A stretch of 64,000 nt of DNA, from the NCBI GenBank assembly GCA_903813345.2, contig CAIIXF020000003.1, forward strand, positions 16,756,931 to 16,820,930, given 5' to 3'. Shown here piece by piece: positions 1-12,200 of the stretch. Under the pieces are notes generated by a model. The model ran no database searches, was not told where the DNA came from, and saw only the letters and a list, made by a program, of their open reading frames with translations. Position 1 is the stretch's first letter, and each line of letters begins with the position of its first letter. Origin of the DNA: Owenia fusiformis (lineage: Eukaryota > Annelida > Polychaeta > Sabellida > Oweniidae). The position numbers and the translations under genes were made by a program.

Positions 1-3000
1 TTTGTAGATGGATGAACTTGATTAATATACATTAGTAAATAATTTTCCGAGTAAACAGCTCTAAATGATCACTATATCCTGTTACTCATATTATGTAATA
101 ATAAACATCTCATTCAAAACAACTTTGATCACTGAGTGACAGATTTCTAGTTCTCTTTTTGGAATTATTTATTTGAGGCTAATTAAATAAGATAAGAAGC
201 TCATAAAATGCCTCGGATTCTGAGGTTGCTGTATTCTTAAATCGCAAATTGTTCTAATTAGTTTAATGTTAGTTTAATATCGCTTACTGTTATAGATGAG
301 TTCTGTTTTGATAAATTTGTTTTGATGTTTTTCACAAATAATGAGCTGACGTTAAGAGCTAAAAGTCTAATAGCAAATATATATTTTTATACAGTAAAAC
401 TTCAAACAATGAACAGAGAAAGTAATTTTGATAAACATCACATCTTTCCACTTTCAAATTACAGTAAAACCTGTAATGGTGAACACCTTTCTCTGGTGAA
501 CACCTCTCGCTAATGAACACCTGTATTTAATGAACACCTTTCTCTGGTGAACACCTGCCTCTAGTGGACACCCTCAACACATACTCTATTGACTTTTGTA
601 TAAATTACCCTCTCTGAAGTGAACACCTACCAACACTGAACATTTTTTCTTGGCAAAAAAATGTTAAATATAGATAAAGGCTTGGATCTCCACAATTTGA
701 CAATTTCAAACATTATAAAAGAACACAAAGGGTGACATTTGAAAAATAAAACAAGACATTTTTACCAAAATGTCTAAAATCTGGCAATATCTATCTTATT
801 TATACTTTGGTTGTGAAATATACGTAATTGATCTTACTTTACAACAGGTACAGGGATAGAACAGCTGATAATGCATAGTAATGTATAGTAAAGTGGCAGA
901 AACTGAAAATGAAAACTACTCTGACATCCAAGGGATTAAGCTGGGATCCAGCTATTACAACATTCAGCTTTTAGTTCTTGCAAATGATAAACAATTCTAC
1001 TATTGCGGTAAGAATATTATTCCAACTCCACACATTTGTTGCACAATCGGACGTGAATTATTCATATATGCCTGAATAATTGCTTTTATCGCACTCGACA
1101 CGAAACTGACCCCACACTAATTAAATGGAGAGTCATGATCCCGTAAAATATGATACAAATGAATGCTGTACCATAATATGATGATATCGAACCTGCATAA
1201 CTACATAGTTCTACAATACTACGCAATTAGAGAAGTGAGAATGCCTTCTAAATTATTAACGCTCGGTGACAACAATCTCTTACTAGGTATTGTTATTAAA
1301 ATTTTTCAAGTAATATCCACCAGCGAGTATAATTTCATAGAGGTCATGTTTCGCGTGCAAAATTAACTGATAAGGAGTGGAATTTGCGAGGAATAAAATA
1401 CATAGGCATGAAGTAGACACTCCGAATTGTACAAAAATGTAAAAAAATTGAAGTACTCATTCAAATTTTTCTGAGATATTGTATGAAATTAGTACGACTA
1501 ATTATGACTTTTATATGAGGACATATTAGTTAAATGATGACTATGCTCTGAGGCAGCTTATAAAGGGAAGATCTTTATGAGACAAGATTGATACATAACT
1601 ATCAAAGAATTTGGCTCCATATTTAATAATCACAAATTAATAATCAGAGAGAACAGAATCATTATGATCTATTGTCAAGATATCACCTTACCAAAGTTGA
1701 ACACTCTAACAACATATTAATGACAAAATATCACCACCTAGAAAAGTGTAACACTTTATACAGAAGCTGAAACTGAAGTCACAAAAGCAGGTTACTGAAA
1801 TGTCATCTCTTGACATTGACATCATTACTTTGACCTGATAAATGAAAAGATCCCAGGGTGAAGTACTAATAAGCACCTCCCATATGATCTACATACATGC
1901 TTATCAGAGTGGGTGTCATTGTAATAGGCATGATTTTATTTTTTTATGTAATGGGAAATATATGTAACATGACATCTGATGTATATTTTCTATTATCACC
2001 ATTAGCAGATTTCGAAAATTGTCCCGGATTCTGCCTCTAAAGCGATTAATTAATACATAAATTTCTAGAAAGACTTTAAGATAGATGGCAGCAAGGTATG
2101 GTCTGCCAGGGTGTAAATGAAAATTTTTTTGAAAATTCTGGAAAAATTGAATCCAGGGAAACATAATTTTATAAATAACAGTTTTTTTGCAGAAAATCAT
2201 ATTATGTAAAGAATTGAAATATAATACTTTATGAGACTGAAGAAGACTGCCATTATTCAAAATGATGTTCAATGGAGTTCACTTACTTCAAGAATATTTC
2301 TCATATATACATGAACTTGCAATGCACTTCCATCCCGCACCTGGTATTGGAAAAAATAAATGGGAAGGTGGAATAGCTGAATGTCTGCTAAAAAATTCTA
2401 CAAATCTGAAAGATTTATTTTTTTCACGAGAAAGTTTACAAATGAATTTTGTTGAATTTTCTAGCAGAAATGGGTTACTCCCCCCTCTGTTCACTTTTTC
2501 AAATTACCAGGCCTGACTCCAAGCTTTTGTTTTTTAAATCTGATTTTTCTGCCAACCATTTGTTGTCTAGTGATCGGAAATTTCAAACAGGAACTGAACA
2601 GAGTGTGAACAAATGTCAATGTATATTTGTTCAAAGAATTAATAGGCTCGCTTCTTTCCTCTCATGTGCACAATCTGCTTTCTGGTGTTTGTGATATCTG
2701 GAAGTTTTTATATTGGGTGAATAAATGTGTGAGTGCATATGTTGAACTCAGTGATTTTATGACCCGGATTTGATCTTGATGCTACTTTCATCACGTACAA
2801 GATTGTGACATCTGGTGTTTAAAGCGAAGATTTCAACATGTGTGTGACAAGGGTACACTGAGTGCCAGGATTAAAATGTATGGCAACCTTTCTCAGGTAT
2901 TATAGAATGGAAAATGTTCCCCAGATAGCGGAAGATTTCAACGTATGCAGGATGCATGTGTGTGTGACAAGGTCATTAAGTACCAGGGTTTAAATACATT

Positions 3001-3108
3001 GCAACCTTTCCCAAGTATCATAGTATGAAACATGTTGCTCAGATAGTGGAAGATTTCAACATGTGCAGGATGCATGCACGTGTGTGTACCAAGGTCAAGG
3101 TCACTTAC
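1..3108. other. DDX1 intron 14 (left part), no exon seen
   Basis: Because exon 14 ends in phase 1 with a good donor (GTAAGT), this stretch should be intronic on the minus strand. I saw no sequence matching the remaining DDX1 helicase motifs on the minus strand. It holds a run of short 'gtgaacacc'-type repeats at about 478-590 and a degenerate tandem repeat at about 2560-3100 related to exon 14. Otherwise it is AT-rich without recognisable structure. Confidence 0.6.
478..590. repeat. Degenerate 'gtgaacacc' short tandem repeat next to a pogo/Tigger-like end
   Basis: The motif (g/a)tgaacacct recurs at roughly 18-30 bp intervals. It follows a 'cagtaaaacctgtaatgg' segment (463-480) that resembles the terminal repeat of the MITE at 3543-3795 and the half-copy at 8506. 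It is probably a decayed relative of that element family. Confidence 0.4.
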
Positions 3109-3235
3109 CAGGAGTCTCATAATTAGGATTGAGGCGATCTTTCTCGTGCACTCCATCTGTTGCCCAGTGATGGCTGAGAGACTTCCAGCTTGTATCTTGC
3201 TTGGGGTCAACTGGTACAACCTAAAAAAATAATAT
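2560..3235. repeat. Degenerate tandem repeat of about 125 bp that includes DDX1 exon 14
   Basis: Units ending in 'gaagatttcaac(a/g)t' follow each other at about 2820-2940, 2940-3060 and 3060-3220. Fainter copies lie further left. The rightmost unit overlaps DDX1 exon 14. Similarity to the exon covers its 3' half and the region where the splice donor should be, but the GT donor is changed in the other copies. Confidence 0.5.
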
Positions 3236-6200
3236 CATCAATTCACAGGTTCAGCAGGCAAAACATTCCTGTAAAATATTTTATTTATAAACTAGAAGTT
3301 TAAATATAATCTCTACCAGAGTTTAAATTTATTAAAAGATGTTAAATTCATAGAAGTATGTTGCTATGCTGTTTTTACTAGAAAAAACATCATTACATTT
3401 ATTGGTTGACTCAGTTGTTTGTTTAGGTCAAGTGGGGTCATGCAATGTCACAGATAAGCTGTAAATCATTGATATCCCATTGTCTCCTAAGGGAGATAAT
3501 TATACAAAGTTCTCTCATTTATTCCATTGTAATATGTATCTACAGTAGAACGTGTGTAAGTGGAACACCCAAGGGACCACAAAAAGTGTTCCACTCGGGA
3601 GGTTTTCCACTTATAGAGATTCATTCATATAGAGTAGATAGGCCATGGGATTTTAAAATCACTGTTCTACTTGGGAGGTGTTCCACTTACAGAGGTTCAT
3701 TAATATGGAGTAGATAGGCCATGGGATTTTAAAATCACTGTTCCACTTGCAAGGTGTTCCACTTACAGAGGTGTTCCCCTTAGCAGGTTCTACTGTATCT
3801 TATTGTTTTCACATAGTAATTAGAACGCCACTGGGACCAGACAGAAGTATTCAGATAAGTGTTCATAATTAACGGTGTTCTGAATATGTATGTCCATGGA
3901 AGATAACAAAATTGGGACTGAGAAAAAGTGTTCACATTGAGAGGTGTTCAGATTACAGAGATCTTGGAATATACAGTTTTCACTGTATACTTATATATTT
4001 TTATTTATTTCAATACAGACACACAAAATTACCAATATATCATCATACAAATTCATTATATGTTTCCATTTGTGAGAATTAAGGTAGTTCTGCATGATAA
4101 AGACATTATTATTTTTTCAATACAGACACACAAAATTACCAATATGCCATCATACAGATTCTTGATATGTTTCCATTTGTGAGAATTAAGGTAGTTCTGC
4201 GTGATGATGTTTTTCTAGCCATGTAATTTTCTTGATCATAATTACTGATACTTAAAAAATTGGATTATTTCAAAATTTTATGCGCTGTATTTACCTATCA
4301 ATAGTTTGAAATAAAATGGAACATTAAAAAAAATATGTGGTTATTTACATGTGATCTTAACATGAATAAACACCATTGGAATTTCTGACAAAAAATGGAG
4401 AAAATGAATGAAAAAACAGCAAATTTGATATCATAATTATTGTAACAATATACAAACAAAATTGTGCAAGGCCATAGGCAATTATGTGAAGTGATACACA
4501 GATATTAAGAAACACACAGCAGTCACGTTACAGTTCGTAACGTGTCGTTTATTATATTGTATTTGTTGTCATCAAAGTATTAATTGAATGTTCCAATTAC
4601 ACTCTAAGTCATCTCCAAGTAATACATGGGAGGGCATTTGAGGTAAAGTCTAAATAACAAGCACTTATCCTAGAAAGAAAGAAAAATATTTTTCATCTTA
4701 GGTGAAAAAAATAAGATGGATTCACTATAATTAAGCAGATCATGTCACTCAAGCTCTTATCACATTATACCCTTTAGAGGCCGGGTCAATATTTTGATGA
4801 CCATAACGCAATAAAATTAGTGGAGGGGGGGGGGGGGGCGGTTAAAATGCTTTTTAATTATGTGAGAGACAGACATCAGTTTTTAGTTTCCCTGGTTTTT
4901 GTCTTCTGCAATTTCCGCATTCACATTTCATTCATGGGTTGGGATCTCGTACATAAGTACTATATATCAAGTTTTGAATATACTTATTTCAGCTATTTCT
5001 ACCACAGCATTAATCATTTTTAAAAATATGTCAAGATGTAAAAGTAGGTATCAATGATTCCAAAAGTAGTTGTCATGGCCTTTTATGAGAATTTCAATAT
5101 GAAACAAATGCCGGTGATAATTTTTTGGCATAAATTCCACTTAATGCTATTTCTGGGTTTTGATTAGGTAAGATCAAAAGATTATCTCTTAATCAAAGAA
5201 TGAAATGAAATCCAATAAGAAGCTAAATCTAATTATATAAAGTAGAAATATAAAGCTGAAATAAGGAATATATAGTAAAATATCACACACTTATCAACCA
5301 ATCAGAATGCAGGCCTTTAAAGGCTATAAATTGCACTATTTGTTGGGTTATGTTTTTCCACCTCCATAATTAGCATTAGTCACAATAATTAATTTAATGT
5401 ATATCCCAAGAAGTGACCTCTTTTAATTGGGAAAGCAATGAAAAGCATCAAGGGCTAAACCATATTCATAATACAGTAAAACTTGAATATCCTAATCTGA
5501 ACATCTCTTGATAATGCCTCTTACACATTTAATCGTCCAGCAGCTGAAGCTTCCCAGAATTGAGATAAATATGCAGCACAAAATATAGGGATAAGCAGTA
5601 CAATGTAAAATTTCTTTATCGATTTTGTGAAGCTAACGACCGCAATACAGCCGCAGTAAAACAAACGTGATTGAGGCTTAATCGATATGAACACTTTTTC
5701 AGTCGCATCTGTCATAGCCTTCCATGTTACAAAAATGTGAGTACCTGACAATCTGAACACTTTTGGCTGATCCCTGTGGGGTTTTGGATTAGACAGATTT
5801 AATGTTCCAATGTGATTCACTTACCCTTATATAGGTACCTGCACATTATAATGACCTTTTACAGATGCAAAATGCTTATGATTTTCAGACGTCTGCCAAT
5901 GATGCTATAAAGGACTCCTTTTTTAACACATGTGAATTTTTAACCCACACTATACTTATAAATAATGGTATGATGGTCATTTACCAACTAGCTATTTCTA
6001 CCCCAGCCATTAACCTACCTCAAGGGAAAGGTGGTACCACTAACTAGGCTGACATAGGTAAATAGGTCAATAGGGGGTCAAGGTGTCAAAGTAGGTCAAA
6101 TTGCAAAGGAAAATGAGGTCAAATTACAAGAATATCATGGTACATCATGAAATCATTGTTTCATAAAAACTTTGAACACTTGTAAAAACTATCAAGTAGA

Positions 6201-9200
6201 ACACATATACATTGCATGGAACCAATTGACTTGATGTTTAATGAAAGTTTAATGTTAGTGGAACAAGTGTCAAGTGTAGATGTAGTGTTCCACTTACAGG
6301 TGTTCCACTTACACAGGTTATACTGTAATAAATATTCACATACCACATGATGCACTGTCTCTGGTACACTATCTTGTCCTTTTAGGTCTATCCAGGTTGG
6401 AAAGTGCATGAGGCGCTCCTACAAATACAACACAAAAACTCTCAATTTGAAAACATTTTTTTAAAAACTTTCCACCTTTTAACAAATCAAATAGTTCAAA
6501 TTGATGCATTGCCAATGTTTATATGAAATATCAAACTTTCTTCAAAATTGATAAATACGTGTATGCAGTTCAAAAGTTATTGCCTAAAACATTTGAATTC
6601 TGAAAAACATCTAACTATTAGCATTAAAGCCGACTTTGTAATAACATTAACTCTTGATACTGGACTTAGAAATACAGGCTGCCAATGGGCAATGAACAAT
6701 GGGCAATTAGCAAATTGTGACATTCATTTTCAGCTTCTTGAACTAGAATCTATAGATAACATATCATATAACATTCAAGATATTACATGGAGTAATACTT
6801 AGATACTATTCCTATTTTTGGGGAACTCTGTATAGAGATTTTTTAATATAAGCATGAGGAATGATCAGTATATAGGAAGGTTAAACTACATGTTTTTAAG
6901 AAAACTTGGAAGTGGATGTGTACAATTATGATTCTTAGGGATTAACTCTCCCCTTCTTGATTGTTTTTACTATGAAGGGAGAACTAATCCATAGAGGATC
7001 AAATTTTTCTTGTTGACATACATATTCTCTCATAAACATGTAGCTTAACTTCCCTATTATGAGACACCCTGTACATATGCTTACCGCCATTTTCTTTACA
7101 TCAAAGGAATGTAACGTTGCAGAGCAGACTATCATTTGTAAACGTTTGCCATCGTTTGATATCTTTGGCATTTGCTGGTAAAGCCTGTTGATCAGATCTG
7201 TATAGCCGGCAGATAATAAGCCATCCTGCATATAGAAATTAAGTTAGGAGGTTCAAGAGGATTATAAAAAAGTCAATGCAATTTCAGTTATTTTTCAGAA
7301 ATATTAATAGAAATTGTTGGCCTTAATGTAATGCTGAACCCAATCAGTGATCTCCCCAGTGTTTCTTCTCAGATGGGTGCAAAATTTTCATTTTCACAAT
7401 TTAAACCAAAGTTGGTCAAAATATATTTTTCATGATTGTTCTCATTTTCAAGTGGGTGCAAATGGCTTTTCAGGTGGGTGCAAGCCTAATTTCAAAATCT
7501 CAGTTGGGAGCTACGCCCATTTGCTTTAATGATGGGGAGGTCACTGCCGATGCATATATACCATTAAAGACTACAAATTACTTGTTGGGACTATGGATTA
7601 AATGAGAAGTTCTTCATACCTGGTGTCGCCTGTTTAATAAGAACAAAATCTAACAATCTGTATTTCAGTTATCTTTTGCAGAGACAGACAAATGGAGATA
7701 TGGAGACACACTTAAATAGGATTATTTTGAACTTTGTTCAATATTTCTCATGTAATTATATTGTTATATGCCAAATTCATTCACTTACAGCCTCATCTAA
7801 GATAAAGAAGCGGACATTAGACAATGCTAGCTTCCCTGTTGATATCAGATCTTCAAGTCTCCCTGGAGTGCCACACACAATATCCACCTGTAACATATAA
7901 AGTGTGTATTATATGGAAGTAAATACATTTAATATCCACCTGTAACATAAATGTGTCACACACTAGCTGTATCCTCCGAAACACAACAAGGCATTATGCA
8001 TAAATGTCACCACCTGCCATTTGTTACAGATGCCAAACACCATTACAAAAAGTTGGAGATTATTAATATATCATCACTTGTGATGGTGACATGAAAAATC
8101 GTTCAAATCTCCAAATGTATGGTTTAATGAAAATATTATACTTAATTGACTACACCTAATGAGGTGTCTTACAAACTCAAATACAATTACATGAAACATT
8201 CATTCATGGCAATGCCGTCATATACTCATAAAATGCCATGGCGTACTCTAAAAATTTAGAGAAAAGATTTTTTAATCTTTTTGTACCTTGAAAAAGGTCA
8301 TTCAAGGTCAAATCCTAAATGTAAAGTCAGATTTGAACTTCTGAAAACTTGTAGATGATTTTGAAAAAATTAAAGTCAGTCTAAACAGCATTTGTTAAGT
8401 TATTGGAAGTTTTAAGAATTTGTAATGGATGCCATTCAACAACCGCAGCCACAAAAAATTGGAGACCATAACAATATGTCACCACTTTTTAGGGGGAGTT
8501 AAATACAGTAAAACCTGTCTAAGTGGAACACCTTTGGTTCCTGTAAAATTGTTTTACTTGGGAGGTGTTCCACCAGTCAGTTTGTCTTGGGACAACTTAT
8601 AAGTTGTTGTACTTGATAATCATTTTAATATTAAAACAGTTTCCAATGTACCCTGAAATGTGTTATTTTCAAATATCTATATGCCCCAGCTTTTCCAGGG
8701 CAGGAAAAATTATTTTGGTTTTCCCTGACTGCATGCACCCTGCTTATTTTCAATTTTGTATGTACATACCCCATTGTTTAGTGCTGCTATTTGGTCTTTT
8801 GCTGGTACACCCCCAACAATAAGTAGCTCTCGAATGGTAGGGTTAGCCAAGTATTTTTTAAACTTCTGGATCTGAGTGATAGTTTGTTCTGCAAGCTCTC
8901 TAGAAGGCTGAAATCAGTTTCTATTGCAAATTAGAAAAAAAAAGATACATATACAATACAAATAAAATTTGAGGATCGAAAAAGTTTCCCACAATCACAA
9001 ACATAAAGAAACAACTTCTAACATGCCTAAGTACTCTAAATTGACTTCCTACATATGTTAATTCATATTGGACTTAACATGAAGCTGTTTCTTTATGTTT
9101 GTGACTTCTGAAGTATTTCCAGAAATAGCTTCAAGTAGAAGGCGTGAAAGCATTTTAGATTTAAAATTCAAGTTGTTATCAAGAATCAAATTGAAGTAAA

Positions 9201-12200
9201 ATTGTATTTTTAAAAATTTGGAAACGTTTCAAGCTTTATTGAAAGTACTGAAATTCATGAAATGTTGCTCTGTTTGGTATCATCCAAAGGGATACTACAG
9301 TATTATACAGTTAAGTCCAATATGAATTTCCACATATAGGAAGTCAATCTAGAGTACTGTGATAGGATAGAAGCGGTTTCCTTATTGCATATACTTCACT
9401 GGCGGTTCTGGGGGGGGGGGGGCTGGGGCTCCACCCCCTTGGATGGGTCCAGAAAAATAAAATTGGGCCCAAAAAAAATTTGGGCAAAAAAGGCCTTAAG
9501 GCCCCAAAAAGTGGGCCTTTTTGGTCATTACTGGGGCTTGTAAGGCCTTATTTTAAAATTTCAGGCCAAATTTTGAAGAATTGGGCCTCAAAATTTCAAA
9601 ATTTGGGCCCCTGTACATGTACCTATAATTGTTTCTTCACTCACCTCAATTATTATTGCAACTGGTGCATTATTAGCAGGGACAGGTGCAACTGTACTTC
9701 CTCCTGCCTTAGACTCTGAAGTGAACTCCTTGGGGGCCTTGAACAAAGCTGTGTAGCCTCCGATCATCCTGTTCTCAAATGGGGTGGCCCCAAAGTTAAA
9801 CTTCATTTCTGCATTCTATCAACACAAGATCCAGTAATCAGTATGATGAGCATTATTCAGTGGAATCATGTACACTCTATCATTTACATTTATTTTTGCT
9901 TAGTGTATAGTAAGTGGAAATAGTTTATTCCTAAATAGCTGTTTTGACAGAAAAGTTTGACAAAAGAGTAAAGCTCACACTCATCCCCCTAGGTACAGCT
10001 TAACCCTTTATAGTCCTGTCTCTCAAGGAAAAGCACCACCAGTGCAGTATTCATTTAATGTAGCACATTCCCAACTCTCGATGAAGTTTACAGACCCTTT
10101 CTGAGTGAGTGCTCTTTCTGATAAAAATAAGCCTCTTAATAAATCACTAAAAAGACTTAAATGTATCAAAAATAAATAACAGCACATCAAAAATAGTACC
10201 TTGAGAACAACTGCAGCGTAGAAGTTTTGATTAAGTAGATTAGATGGAATATCATAAGCTTTTCCGAGATCATCCCCATTCTTCGACCATTTTATCTGAC
10301 CTGCATCAAGGTCTAGGAAGCAGCCGATGACATCATCTTTACCATATGGCTGTAAGTAAAATGAATGGTAAAACAGGGATAAATCAGGGCATAAGTCTTT
10401 AGTTTAAGCCTAGAGTTTTTGGGAACTTCACCAAACATGAAGTCAACCTTTTCACTATGGACATTGACTTGTAGTCTCAGTAAACACTTTAAGGGTACAA
10501 TTTCAAGTCAGCCTCTGTATAACTAGTATGTGTTAGGTTACCTCTCCATAAGTATCAAACTGCCGGCCAAATGATTTTTTCCCTGTTCCACCAAAGCCAA
10601 ATCCTTGGTTGTCAGTCCCTAGGTCTAGTCTGGCTCTATCTGTAGACCACCCAACACGACACAACCCTTCATCTGTCACTGTCGCCTCATAGTAGTACTT
10701 CCCTTTAACACAATCAGCATATATACAGTAGGAATAGTATTATCATAGGGCCATTAACAGAAACCTCGTAAGTTAAGAATTCTTATTGTTAGTACCTCAA
10801 CTGAAATGCTCGATTCTGATTGGTTGATTAGTGGTCAACAATATGTATTGTTTTTATATATATAAAAAAATTTATACAACTACAGGTAGCTATCTGATAA
10901 CCACTAACCTCCCCCACTGACTGCCTTGTTTGAGCGTGTCCCATGCCATCCCATAGCATCTCTAGCCTGACATAGCAGGCCTTCATCAGTATCTATGGCT
11001 GAAACAGAATTTACATATCATGCAAGTTTCATTTTATATGTTATAACAATGACTTGCATGAAATAATAGAGTTCCTGTGTGCTTTAATTGAAATAAAAAA
11101 ATTCTGAATGGGCAAGAAATTTGAATGAGATAAAATTCTTCTCAAATTGGTCTTGTTTTAAACTTTTGTCATGAAATAATAAAGGTCCTGTGTGCTTTAA
11201 ATGAAATAAAAATTTCCGAATTGGCGGAACAAGAAAATAGCTGAATTGGTGGAACAAGAAATTTGAATCAGATAAAAATATCTAAAATTGATCTTAAACT
11301 TTTGTTAAAACTTAAAATCTTTCAAATAATAGACATGTTGAATTATATTACCCATAGCGTCCCCTCTATCATACACATTCATTTTCCACTTTGTAGACTT
11401 TGGTTTTTTCCCTCCTCCGCCCCCTCCTTTTCCCTCCTTGATGTCACGGTGAGTCTCATGTACTATCTGTAGCACTGGGATACAGAAAGCCTACAACGAA
11501 GATGTAATATAATATTAATGGATAGTTTTTATAACGCCACTTTTAACATCCTCTAATGGGATAAAACACAACAAATGATTCATTGTCTTTACTTATAGAT
11601 TTACGCACACATTAAAAACATCAAGGAACATAAGGAGTCACAGTTAATTAATTAATCAATTAATAAATCCTACAATAACCACAGTTGTTTGGGAAAAACA
11701 AAAATGGGATACATGTAATTATATTTTATAAATTCACTTACTCCTGTTTTTCCACTTCCAGTTTCTGCAGCCTGCAAAAGAAAAGAACATTTTAATATAA
11801 ATTCAGTATATTCTGTTAATCATGGTGCTGTATGGTACATTAAGAACTATGGTACTGTTGGAGTATGGCACCTTAAGTGTTTATGGTACAATACCATTTT
11901 TATGGTACCGTACAGAACAATAGCAAAACAGTCCTGTATGGTACTGTTGAAGATTGGCTGTGCATGACAGAACAGACTGTTATTTACAGTCCAATGACTT
12001 TCCATGACAACATTTTTTGGACAAAATTCTTTTTTATAGAATCCAGAGAGGTTGAATATCCTCTACTATTATATATCAGGGGACGCAATAGTAGCAGTCA
12101 ATCATTAGGCAATATTCTCTGTTTTTTTCCATAATCACCAGTTGTGTTAGGAATTGTGCCAGTATTTTCAAGTTTAAATCTATTTCCAACACTTTTGCCT

